Below, one piece after another: positions 12,464 to 23,700 of a DNA stretch of 64,000 nt. Under the pieces are notes generated by a model, which did no database searches, had not been told where the DNA came from, and saw nothing but the letters and a program-made list of their open reading frames with translations. The position numbers and the translations under genes are program-made. Each line of letters opens with the position of its first letter. Position 1 is the first letter of the stretch. Source of the stretch: Sodiomyces alkalinus F11 (Eukaryota > Ascomycota > Sordariomycetes > Glomerellales > Plectosphaerellaceae); assembly GCF_003711515.1 (NCBI RefSeq), contig NW_021167083.1, positions 2,427,451 through 2,491,450 on the forward strand. Direction: 5' to 3'.

Positions 12464-13989
12464 AATAGTAGTAACCAAGCTTTTAGGTAAAGTTTATATA
12501 CCGCTGCCTAGTATAGACGATATATACTAAAACTAAATAGGTATATAGTATACTAGCGGTCGCTATCGCGAACTACGTATATTAAGACTAAGTAGACACG
12601 TGGTTTACTAGCGAATACTAGTATACTAGGCGTAGCCGCCCTTAAAGGCGCGAACTTTATATACTAAGACTAAATAGATATAAGGCGTGCTAGGCGAAGA
12701 CGCCTCCCCTTTAATAGGTTTAGGCGTGGAGTAGTAAAGGAAATTACCGTCCTCTAGTCGTATACCGTAGAATATTACCAACCTTTATAATAACTACTAG
12801 CTATAAAACCCGAGCTCTAATACCGCGATAACCTTCCTAATAATCACCAATCGGGCGAGGGATAATAATTATACTAACCTACACCGACGCTAACCGTTTA
12901 TAATAATCGCTAAAGGGCATAGAATAGCGACTATACTATCCTGTATACTAGTATCCCCCGTGGAACCCGAGCTCTGGTAAGAGAACCACGGGGCGTATAA
13001 ACCTTCCCCCACCCCCCCTTTACCGTGGCACCGGGCTACTCGATAATTCCCCCCCCCCTTTTTTTTATTTTCCCCTTTTCCCGCGGAGTATAAGGGGAGC
13101 TAGCCTCCCCTTACTATAATCTTCCCTCTACCCGTACTTCGCGGAGAATATTTTCCTCCTAGCACGGCTCGCCTTTATCCGACTAGCTTAACATGCTAAG
13201 AATATCCGAGGCTAGCGGCGTAATAACCCTAAGAGGAGAAGCGTAGAAGTAGTATCCATGTAAGAGGCTATATATCCTATGGCTTGGGGGTATATCCTAG
13301 CCTCCGCCGTAAGAGAAGTAGCTTAATCGCGAGTTATAGGCTTTATTATCGAACCACCTAAGGCCCCCTTAGCTAGTTTTTCCTAGTAAAGGGAGGGCTT
13401 CCCCTTATTCTACTAGCCTTTATCGGATTTACCCGAGGTCCCCCGGCTTTTCCTCCTAGTTAAAGGAAGGGCCTCCTTATAGTAGACTCACCTTTAACCG
13501 TAACCGATAAGTTTACTAAGGCCCCCCGGCCTATCCACGGACTATAGCACGTATACCGCCGTGTCTATTATTCCGACTAGGACCCTAAGCTCTTATCGGA
13601 TTTCTAGACGCCGTGGAAGGCTATAGTATCCCTGGACGGCTAAACGATAAAGATCTTTATTCGCCTTACTACCGGCTAAGGATCCGAACGCTAACCTATT
13701 CCCCGGGCGAATATCGTGGTTCACTATTAATTCCTTATATCCGCTTATAGTATACCGCTACGCCGTCGCTCTATATGGTGGTTTACCGTCTCCCCCTAAT
13801 ATATCTCCGTCGTTTTATAACGTATACTCCTTTCCTTTCCTTTCTATCCTTTCCCTTTTTCCTTTTCCCTTTTTCCCTTTCCTTTCTTCCTTGTCTCTTT
13901 TTTCCTATCTATTATAAATAGAATCGCCGCTAAAGGACGCCCGCGGGATATAGGGCTTATATCGCCCGGGGTAGATACTTAGGGATAAA

Positions 13990-14098
13990 AGCCGTTATAT
14001 AGCTAAAGTTCGGTTACCGCCGGCGAATAGTGTTATAGATACAAGCCGTTATATAAAGCCGTTATATAGCTGAAGTTTAATTACCGCCGGCGAATAGC
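13990..14098. repeat. Direct repeat inside element D
   Basis: A unit of about 38 bp (GCCGTTATATAGCTRAAGTT ... TTACCGCCGGCGAATAG) occurs twice, at about 13991-14029 and 14060-14098, with a short partial copy between. Confidence 0.7.
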
Positions 14099-14739
14099 GA
14101 GACTTATACGAGTATTATAAGAATAAGGTAACCCTACTAGCGAGGGATAAAGTTAGCTAGGTTACCGGAATAGTTAGATACCGGAAGAAGCTATAGAGGC
14201 ATAAGAAGATGAAGACCTTAGTTTCTAAGGATAGCCTTGAAGGTACCGGAGGTCCCGAGTATACTATAACTAGGAGACGTTAAAGAACTATAAGGCACGC
14301 GACGAAACCAGAAGCCTAAAGCGTTATAAGGTACGCCGGCGACGCGATATAAGGTAAACGTTATCGCCGCCCTAGGTAACGCTAAGGAACTATAAGGAAT
14401 AGCAGGAATAGAAGGACTATAACCTATATATGCCTTCTATTAACCGCCGGAATAACCAGGGTTATTATAGCGCTTCGTAAAGTACTAGGAAAATAATAAC
14501 GCACCTATAAAACCTTAGCTTATTTTTCCTTTCCTTTCCTACTTACTACTACCGCGATTATTTATATCGCTAATATAGTTCCCTATTAGTTCTTATATCG
14601 TTTACTACAGTTCTTATAGTCCCCTTATAATCACGTCGTTTTATAATATATACCCGCTCTTCCGTTCTCCCCTATACCACTAAAACGCCCTATATACTTC
14701 GTAGTATAAACTCCTACGTCGTATTAACCGTCTAAAGAC

Positions 14740-16260
14740 TCCATCTACCGTGATACCTTTAATAAAGCCTTTAGGAATTCTAAGAAACTAGGCTAGGGTT
14801 TTACTAAAGAAGGCTATTTCCGCGCGGTTACACTTTACGGAAGAGAGGAGCGCCTAGAAAAAAAGCTCCCCGCTTTTAGAGCTAGATTCGCCGCCTAGAA
14901 AGAGTCCTACTAAGCTAGAATTAAGGAGTTCTGCTATTACGCGGAAGTATAGGGTTACTATAGTCCTAAAATATAAGACCTTAACTGTGTTATATTCGTT
15001 CCTTATAATTACCCGAAGCTAAACCTTATAGTCACCGAAGAGGAAGCCTATAAGATGGCCCGGTAAATCGCGTAGCCTAAGTACGTGCTTAACGTTAATA
15101 AGGACCTTGATTCATAGGAATAGCCTAACGTATCGTTTAAGGAATATATTATAGTATAAGACTCCGAGGCCCCCTATAACTATACGGGTAAGTTTACTAA
15201 AACGCCCTAGTCTATCCGTATAATTAACGCGGATTCCCCCCTTATTATAACCGGCCCTTACTCTCCTATATATATTAACCTTAAAGCCGAGGCCGACGCG
15301 GCGAATACGGTAACTAGACCGTTATCTACTAATATCTCCTAGGCTAAGAGCCCTAAGAAGTTAGTAAGCTTAATAGTTCCCGGTTTTATACTATAATATA
15401 TCCGAGATCACGTATACCTATCTAAGGCAGTATACGATATAGTCGTTATAGAAGCCTAAGAAACTATAGTGTATACGGAACTTAAGAAACATATAGACTA
15501 ATATACTAAGTAAGCTAACGTTACGAATAAGCTAATCCGTAAGTTCCTCCACGGCCTCCCTACTAAGAAGGGTAAGGAGCTAGTTAGAACTATCCTAACC
15601 GTCTAAGGGTTTCTCGCTATAGTTCGTACCGGGGAAGAACAGTCGCTTACGCTATCTACTAAACGCTTAGTCCTAGCCGATACTATTACTAAGTAACTAA
15701 CTAAACGAGTTATCGGAATGCTAGACTCGGAAAAGGCTATAAGGGATATTATAAAGAACTTCGCTAATAGGCTATATATCGCGGGTATTAAGCCCGAATA
15801 AAAGGACGTTACTAAGGATAACTAAGTCGTTACTATTATCCGCTAATATAGGTATACGGTAGCCCTCCTTATTTCTACGGCTAGGTTTATACTTACCACG
15901 CTCCGAGATAGAGCCGCTAGGAACGTTATATAGAATACCGCGGATGTCCTACTATTACTAACGATATAGCGTATAGGTTATATAGTGGCCGTTACTCCCC
16001 TTATAGCTAACGGATAACTTACTAATATATATAGGGAAGCGCTAGTAAATATACTAGCTATCGACCGGGAAAAGGCTATCTTTATTATCCGATACTATAT
16101 AGTTTTATAAGCTATATAGGCCGACTATTCGGCCGCTAACCTGAAGGATATATATATCGGTGACCGCGCTAAGTTTAAGGCTCGGGCCGCGGAGTTTACT
16201 ATAGACGAAGCGGCCTTAGCTATAAATACGCCGCTAAACTAATAGGGTATCTCGAGGGTT
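14740..16260 (+). pseudogene. Possible Gag-like remnant of element D
   Basis: The plus strand reads for about 500 codons without TGA or frame change, interrupted only by TAG/TAA. It gives a mixed hydrophilic, helix-prone sequence (for example KELVRTILTVQGFLAIVRTG near 15573-15632). TGA is rare anywhere in this RIP-mutated DNA, so this is weak support. No zinc knuckle or catalytic motif is seen, and I do not recognise a family. Confidence 0.3.
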
Positions 16261-16649
16261 AGGGCGTAGCCCGCTAATAATAATAATAAATTCACTATAA
16301 TAGAGTGACTATATAGTTAGGTAGTATAGATACTAAGACCGAGGAGTATTTACTAGGGAACACGGTAAAGGAAGGCCGCGGTATCGGTATAATTTTATTT
16401 AGTTCTTTTATCTTTTCTCTTCGCCTAGATAAGTAATAAGTAGTAACGGCGGTAGTCGTTATTAAGGTATCGCTGTATAAGAATATTTCCTTACTCCTCT
16501 TCTTTCATTAACTCTAACTATACCGCGGCTTACTAGTATAACCGCGACGCGCCTTAAGTAAGGTTATCGTAGTTACCGGGGAAAGCCCGCGGGACGTAGG
16601 GCTTCTCCGCCCGGGGTATATAACACGCCCTAGATACTACCGGGAATAC

Positions 16650-16745
16650 CAGGGTATACTATAGACGTACTATAGTGTATACTATAGCACTTACGGGGTA
16701 TACTATAGGTACCTTTAGGGTATACTATAGCTTCCCTAGGGTATA
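16650..16745. repeat. Short repeats GTATACTATAG before right LTR of element D
   Basis: Five or so irregularly spaced copies of GGGTATACTATAG or close variants in about 95 bp, ending against the right LTR. Confidence 0.75.
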
Positions 16746-16747
16746 AT

Positions 16748-16972
16748 TAGTGAATACCGGGGAATCCCCCGGGTTCTTATACGTAGAAGCCGAGGATTCT
16801 ACGGGGTTTCCCCGTGGATACTTAAGTCCCGGGGGTACGCGCCCCCTTAGTTTAGAGAAGATATCTTTATTACACCTTATATTTTATAGTAAAGGTTACC
16901 CCTCGAGAAACGCCTGGCTTATAGGTCCTAGAGTACTGGCTGGCCAGGGATATACCTAGTTAGGGTATATTA
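16748..16972 (+). repeat. Element D right LTR (225 bp)
   Basis: Direct repeat of 12239-12463 and equal in length. It keeps a few more CA/TG dinucleotides (for example CTGGCTGGCCAGGG against CTAGCTGGCTAGGG), so differences between the LTRs are RIP-type transitions plus small indels. Confidence 0.8.
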
Positions 16973-18689
16973 TATCCTTTATCTATTGGCGCGTATAATA
17001 GTCCTAGATCTAATACGCGGCCTAAATAGCCTTATCCTTCTTATACTTAAAGTAACGAACTTTTACTATCTCTTTAACGCGTTCGGCCAGGAATTTAATA
17101 TTAGTAGTAAAGTTATAGAGATAGCTTTTAATCTTTTTATAGCTTAACTTTGCGCGCGATATAACGTATATAATAAAGTTCTATGGCTATAAGGTCTAAT
17201 AAGTGATACGTTACTTCCGCTACGGTATTAAAGTCTTAAGGATATATTAAATAATAGCCTCTTCGTTAGCGAACTCTTCGAGTATAAAGAGCCAGGCGTC
17301 TTTATAATCTTTTTCCGTTTTTATATATATAATAGCCTTCTAGACTATTATACAGCCTCGGGGACTATACGGTATCTTATCGTAATTAGGGAGGGTAGTA
17401 TTAATAGGACCCTCTAATATTAATAATTTACTAAAAAGAGGCGCGTTAGATATAGTAGCTTTAAACGCTTCGCGTTAATATTATTAATCGGTCTTATTAT
17501 CTCCTAGATAAACCTATCTATCCCTTATCTTACCTTATACGTTTCAATTTACGTGCTATATATAGATCTACTACGAGGTATTATTGAATACTATACTAGT
17601 AGTATTCTTATATACCCTCTCGAAGTCGGTGATAATTATAAAAGGGTATTTAATATTAAGGGCGACGCGATATTCGTTAAGACTTTAAAGAACCTATTAG
17701 TACGGGTCCTAGTCTTCCTTATTTATAAGGTAAAAGGTAATATTAAAAGTGCTCTGGATATTACTAATTCTATAGATATTATCGAAGGGTATCTTAAACC
17801 GATTAGCCTTATATATATTATCGCCTATTATAATTTCGGGATTAAGCTTTTATATCTACTCGTATTATAGGTAGGTCTAAAGAATTAATATAATAACGCC
17901 CCTAAGTTATCGGTAGCTATGCCTAATACTATGCGTCTCGAATCCGCGGATTAGGGCTTATATGGGCGTATACCTATCGAGTAACTCTTCGCCTGCTTAA
18001 GAAATCTCGTTAACGATATCGTTTTTCACCTAAACCTAGTAAAAAAGAATATATTAGATAAGGACGAATATGGACAACACTAGTATTAACCTAGTTTAGC
18101 TACTTCTCGCGTATAAACGTGGTAATCGCGCGAGTAGTTAAGAGGGTTATACTAAAGAGCTAATAGACCTCCCCCCTGTATTTATCGGTCTAGGTCCTCT
18201 TACGATAAATAGGATAGGTAGTAATATCCAGGCTCGCCTTATAGTTATAATTAGGGTTTATTATCGTGGTAAACTAATAATGGTTAATACGATTCGTCTT
18301 AATCTTAAACGGGCAGGTAGTCTTCTTAGAGGTGATATTAGGCCTTATGCCCGTGGTAACCGAAGGGCGCTCGCTACCTCTATAATTATAGTAAAGCTCG
18401 TAGCGACGATATATACTATCCATGGCTAGGTTACTATTATATTAGATTACGATAGTGTAGCCGTTATCGTGGACGTAATCGTTTACATGCATAATAAGCT
18501 TATTAATATCCTTATACCCGAGGGCAAAGAACTGCGGCGGTGAAAGCGCTATTTTAACATTATTAGGCGTTAAGGATATTGAAGATAGATGGAAAAACGA
18601 CGATATCGTGGTTATATGGTAGATGGATTATGGAAGGCGTACGACGGTAGCGGCTATCGCCGGCTGTTGACATGTGGACCCTAGTCGGA
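16973..18689. other. Unassigned RIP-mutated DNA
   Basis: About 1.7 kb with RIP composition, hence probably a repeat elsewhere in the genome. On the minus strand 17420-16990 reads as a fairly protein-like, lysine- and isoleucine-rich segment. On the plus strand 17553-17870 is open for 105 codons with no recognisable motif. Neither matches a transposase or polymerase that I can name. Near 18675-18716 a short direct repeat (CCCTAGTCRGAATAA twice) retains TG/CA and may mark a junction with LINE-A copy 2. Confidence 0.5.
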
Positions 18690-20072
18690 ATAAAGAGATG
18701 CCCTAGTCAGAATAAGTGGTCTTAATATTAAAGTCTTTAGCTTACTACCTATACGCCTCCCGGGTCTTCTTAGCCTCTTTTTTTAGTACTTAATATAAAT
18801 TATCGAAGGTATTATAGGCTTCGGTATAGGTAGTATAATATCAAGGGCACCTAAGCACTATAATAGTATAGTATCCTAGGCCTTATAGAGATACCGATTC
18901 GGGCTTAGCATAATAGCAGTATACACTTTTTATTATAGGGCACCCGCTAGCCTTATAGCCGAAGTATAGACATTTATAGTATTTTAAGGGGCTAAGATTA
19001 GGGTTATATAGTTCTTAAATATAGTTACCCCCCTTATAAAGAAGGGTCTTCCGTATAAGAGTTATTACCCCTTCTAGGGAGGCCGATCTAATAAGGAGAA
19101 ACACGACCTTATTAATACCGTGGCGGGGTAATCGCTATTATACTTAACAGATCTTAGCCTTATGGCTTATTTCTTATAAGGATACTAGCAGGCCTTTTTC
19201 AGATAGAGTGTTAAGGTCCTCCTAGGGGATAGCCTTGATAAGTATAGGGTAGATTCGTATCTAGTATAGTTTCTTTACTTAAGGCCTGTTTAATCTATTA
19301 CTCCTTATAGATAGCCTACTATTATACCCTTTCGGTAAAGGTAAAGTAAATATCTCCGCTAAATAGCTTCCCTGCCGCTATAGTATCGTGTCGGATAGTT
19401 ATAGCGCTTATAGCTTAAATAATTTCCTTTCGAGTCCTAGCTTTAAGGGGCTAGTCGTTAAGGGGGCTTTTATAGCAGATAATTAGTTCCCGGTAATATC
19501 TATTAACGATTATTTTAGAGGGGGGCGGGGTGTTATTATAATATCGTTATAAGAGCTTAGGTTATAATAGCGGCTTAGGTCTCCTTAATACCGCTAATTC
19601 CCTTTTGGAGTTTATCTTAGATAATATAACGGATAGAAGTATATAGATATATTAATAGTAGTATAGCTATTGTATTATGGCTATAACGTAACGTGATTAA
19701 TTCCTGTACGAGCTTTATAACCTATTTAATCGTATTCCTATCAGCTAATAGATCCTAAATTACTACTTTAAGTTTAGCTATCCTCGGGTCTAAGAGTTAT
19801 AACGGTCCCCTTTTAGACTTATATTAATTCCGCATAGTATCCTGCCCCGAAGGGGGGGAAACGTCTATTTTACGAAAAGTAGGTTTATTAAGAATTTTAT
19901 AAAGTCGAAGTCGGGATACTACCGTTTATTAAATCTTTCGTTTATACCGTAACGCTGGTATTACGGTCTCTTTATAATAGTATCCCGGGAGACAGACGAT
20001 AGTTATAATCGCTATCTTAGTAGTGACGTCGACTTTACTCTTATTACGTGCCCGTGGTTAATAGGCGTGTCG
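18690..20072 (-). mobile_element. LINE-A copy 2, 5' fragment (ORF1 only)
   Basis: A minus-strand copy of the 5' part of LINE-A, collinear with 4100-4579 plus 10808-11683. It contains the ORF1 zinc-knuckle region (about 18960-18860) and the 5' end at 20072 but lacks ORF2. LINEs usually lose the 5' end; here the 3' part is missing, so loss must have come later by deletion or another insertion near 18690. It shows the empty LINE-B target site at about 19170-19195. Confidence 0.8.
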
Positions 20073-20353
20073 TGTATAAATATAACTGTTAGCGGCGTAA
20101 GGAGGCCAACAACAATTATTCAATATCTATTTATTTATCGTAAATAGTAAAGCTTAATTACTATAAAAATAAACGGCTTTATTGCGATATCGAAGAATAA
20201 TGAAAAAATTGTAAATATAGTATAGAGAAAAATAATAAATAGCTCTAGAAAAGTAGGCGGGCGTTTTACGGCTATTTTCGGATATTACGGTTATTTAGTA
20301 GTACGGGACAGATTAGATAATAAACCCACCCCCCACTCCGGAGGAGGGGGGGA

Positions 20354-20370
20354 GGGGGGGGGGGGGGGGG
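20354..20370 (+). repeat. 17-bp poly-G run in a G-rich stretch
   Basis: A G-only run preceded by GGAGGAGGGGGGGA (from about 20340), on the plus strand of otherwise AT-rich DNA. It could form a G-quadruplex. Confidence 0.9.
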
Positions 20371-20792
20371 CTTGTAACTATATACATCTATTCCCGCTAA
20401 GACCTCGCTTTTAGTATAATACTATAGATAGTTTATAAGCAAAGAAATATATAGTATTATAACTATACTTTAGTAGGCTCGATATTAAATTATCCGCGCG
20501 TACTAATCCTTCCTAATTCTTTATATATTTAGTGATTTTATTAAGTATTTTACTTTATTTTACCTATATAAGAATCTATTACTATTTAGATACTATACGT
20601 ATAGATTAAATATATTTAACAGAACTAAATAGCATAAGAGTACTTAATACTAGTATGTAAGTTAGATTGTGTATAAATAATAGACGAAATAGTATATAGC
20701 TTGATAAATTATGCCGAGGTATGTTTTGTGAATGTATAGCGAGAGTGCCGACTCCTTACGTAATAAAACTACTAATCCTTCGTTTCTACGGT

Positions 20793-20797
20793 GGGCC
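20793..20797 (+). repeat. Copia-1 target-site duplication, left (GGGCC)
   Basis: GGGCC immediately before the left LTR, matched by GGGCC at 27254-27258 after the right LTR. Confidence 0.95.
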
Positions 20798-21083
20798 TGT
20801 CGCACGTCACATAGCACTTGGATAATTAGCTTAGTAGAGCAGAAATCTCGTGTATATGTATTGTGTTAAATTATATCTAGGAGAGTCTCTTATACTCTTA
20901 ATTAGGGTAGTGAAGACTCTATTATGGGTACTATATTATTTGGATCCTATCCGGTCTTTTCCGGTATCCGGCCCTGTTATATCTTAATACCCGAGGTCCC
21001 CGATATCCGAAGCCCTTAGTGATAGCGTGGATCCCCCCTGGATCCCCTATAGACCACGTTATAGTCCGTGCGCCTATACGATA
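20798..21083 (-). repeat. Copia-1 left LTR (3' LTR, 286 bp)
   Basis: Starts TGTCGCACG and ends GCCTATACGATA (originally ...GCGACA), giving the inverted terminal TGTCGC/GCGACA. It pairs with 26968-27253, also 286 bp. Its outer (left) part keeps TG and CA where the other LTR has TA; its inner (right) end is the more mutated one. Confidence 0.95.
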
Positions 21084-23329
21084 CACCCTCTTAGTTAAGG
21101 TGGGTCTTCCCAGGTCAACTAACTAATTAGAGGCTTCGGTTTAAACTAAACGCTCTTAACTTTTTTATCGTAAAAGTAATAATTAGGGGAAAACGCCCTC
21201 GTAAAAGGGATCTAAATCCGCCCTATTTAACCGTTTAATTTAAATCTATCTTAATTAGTTCCTTAATTCTGATTAGCCGGATCTGCTTAATCGGATCTAT
21301 ATCTATCGGATCTTCTACGCCCTCGGGGGCCTTTATTATAGCCGTTTTAGCGCGTTTAATCTCTTTGTATAGTCGTTTAGACTACTTAATACGGTCCTGT
21401 TAATCCGTTAAATTAAGCTATTACTATAGTCTTTTAATCCCTGCCTCCGGTAGTGCCTTCGTTAAACCGTCCGCGATTATCTCCTTCGTATTAATGTACA
21501 TGACCTTAAAGAGGCCCTGCTATACTAACTAACGTGCTTACTAGTTATAAATATCGACGTGCCGTAGCCTTATTCGCAGGCGTTATACCTTCTTATTAAC
21601 GAGGTTAATAGTCTACTAATTATTATAGTATAGCTATAGGTACTATTAGTCTAACCGAAGCTCTAAGTCCCTTAATATCCGGCTAACGAATAACGTCTCT
21701 TTAGCTACCTCTATAAGAGCGAGTAGTTCAGATTCTATTAACGATATCGTGACCGTTAGTTACTTACCCGCCTTCTAGTTAACGGTTCCCCCGAAGAGCT
21801 TTATCGTATATTCTTATAAACTCTTACGGTCTGGATTATCCCTAAAGAACGCGTCGCTTACTATTAGGAAGAGCCTATCCCCGCCGAATTCTAGGTAGTG
21901 GTGTCTTATATAATATAGAAATAATAGTATTTATTCAGTCTTTTTAAGATAGTCGGGGGAGGCATTAACGTTATATTAGGAAAGCTTAAAATAGACGAAC
22001 GTGATATCGGGTCATATCACGATAGCAGCGTATAGGATAGAACCGATTATACCCTAATATTAGCGGACCTCGGGAATTAACGTGCGGGTGCTATCGCGAG
22101 GTATTACCGGCTCCGTAGATAATAAGACCTTTAGTGGTTTTTGGCAGAGTATATCTGCGTAGTACTTAACCGCGATCTTCTTTACGTAAGAGAATTATAA
22201 TAGCTATAACCTACGGGTAGCTTTATCCCTTAGGACCTTAATTCCTAGGAACTAACAGATTTCTTCGCCTCCTAATAACCTATAACTCCGCTTAAGGGTA
22301 GCCTTAAGGTTATCGGCGTCTGTCTTATAGTCTTTATAGTATATAAGTCCGATATCGTTAACGTAGAAGAATAGGATTAAACCGTCGCGGATTATAATAT
22401 AAGGGTTATTAGGGACGGCTATAAAACCTATCCTCTATAGCGTTCCACTGAATTCCTTTCACTATAGTAGTAGCGATACCCTTAAACCGAAGAGGGCTTT
22501 CCGTAGTAGTAGGACCTTACCTAGTACTTCGTAGCCTTACGGTATCTTTATAAATACCTCTTCCTTAAGGTTAGCGTCAACGAACGCGTTAACGGTATCG
22601 AACTGCCTTATTTCTAGATGAAATCGGGCTGCGATCGCTATTAGTATACGGAAGGACTGCGAGGCTAGCGTTACGGCGTAGTTATCTTTAGTCTTTAACC
22701 GTTTTTATTAATCCCCTCGGACTATAAGGCGTGCCTTATACTTAAGGAGGGTGCCCTCCTTATTAAATTTATAGGTGTATACCTATCTATAGGCGAGGAC
22801 TTATTACTTCTTAGCCTAATTACCACTTACCTCCTACTAATAGCCTATCTATTAATACCCCGTAAGGTATTCCCCCTTAGCCTATAACCACCGCTCCTGT
22901 AATGGGTAAAGGCGTATATCGCTGTAGTAGTTTAGCGGAGGTAGGAGATCCTTACGGGTTAGGCGTGATAGCGGCTAGGAGGTATTAGAGGGAGTAGAAT
23001 TTATAGTACCGACGTCGCTATTATTAATAGCTTACTTCCTCGCGCGTATAGGGTTATAAGTCCTTTTAGCGTTAAAGAACGCCTTTTAGGCGTTATTATT
23101 CTACACTTTCTCGGTCTTATAGATACTTACGATAGATAGGTGTGCCGCTAACGTGTACCCCTTAAGGGTATCCACGGCTACCCGTTAATTATTATCGTCT
23201 CCTTCTACCTTAACGCCCCTAACTACCGCTAACGATATAAGGAACGCGCGCGCAGGATCATCCGGGGATATTAGAGGCGTGGGAAACGGTTCGAACCTTA
23301 TAGCGGTAAACCGCGGAGTATCCGTAATA

Positions 23330-23700
23330 GTGTCCCTAGTAATAGCGGTGGCCTTTCCCGTAGTAATAGCGGTAGCGTTTTCCTGGCCCGTAGTAATAGC
23401 GGTATTATTACTTTTACCTATAGTAATAGTAGTGGTATAGTCTTCTCCTATAGCGATAGTAGTATCTATAATAATAGCGGTGCCCGTAGCGATATCGGTG
23501 GCCTCTCCCGTAATAATAACGGTAGTATTAAAGTTAAGAGGTCCTAAATCTATAGCCTAGGTATTAGGCTATAGATTTAGAACCTTATCTATAGTAATAA
23601 TAATAGCCTCTCTTATAGTAATAGCGACGGCCTTATCTTTATCCGTAGTAATAGCGGTAGTATCGCCTTTACCCGTAGTAATAGCGGTAGCGTTAAAGTC
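23330..23700. repeat. Degenerate minisatellite in the Copia-1 integrase-RT linker
   Basis: Many irregular copies of CCCGTAGTAATAGCGGTAGC. On the coding (minus) strand they encode a repeated TAITTG-like peptide. A low-complexity linker between integrase and RT is usual in Copia polyproteins, but this one is strongly repetitive. Confidence 0.8.
23544..23580. repeat. Perfect 15-bp inverted repeat with 7-nt loop
   Basis: Arm CTAAATCTATAGCCT at 23544-23558, loop AGGTATT, arm AGGCTATAGATTTAG at 23566-23580. It lies inside the linker minisatellite. Purpose unknown; it could be a chance product of RIP making both strands TA-rich, though 15 matching bases is long for that. Confidence 0.9.

Larger units (their letters stand above)
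12239..16972 (+). mobile_element. Element D: LTR-flanked element without visible reverse transcriptase
   Basis: A 4.7-kb unit between two equal 225-bp direct repeats. The 4.3-kb interior is RIP-mutated. I looked on both strands for the polymerase YxDD or its RIP products, for integrase HHCC/DDE and for aspartic-protease motifs and saw none. Gag-like coding may lie at 14740-16260. Best reading: a non-autonomous LTR retrotransposon (LARD-like) or a heavily deleted one. Strand is given from the possible Gag frame and is uncertain. Confidence 0.6.
20073..20797. other. AT-rich non-RIP DNA, left arm of the gene island
   Basis: About 725 bp of AT-rich sequence that keeps CA and TG (for example CAACAACAATTATTCAATATC, GCTTGATAAATTATGCCG), unlike its neighbours, so probably single-copy host DNA. 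No ORF of note and no RNA gene seen. Removing Copia-1 joins its right end at GTGGGCC to 27259, so it was once the upstream region of the PPR gene. Confidence 0.75.

Noticed and set aside
12239..16972. A 5-bp target duplication for element D (CTATA/TTATA)
   Set aside because: It needs LTR ends that do not start TG/TA and end CA/TA, so the match is likely chance in TA-rich DNA.
17553..17870. Open plus-strand stretch of 105 codons
   Set aside because: No motif; it lies in RIP-mutated DNA where TGA is scarce. Kept only as part of the unassigned block.
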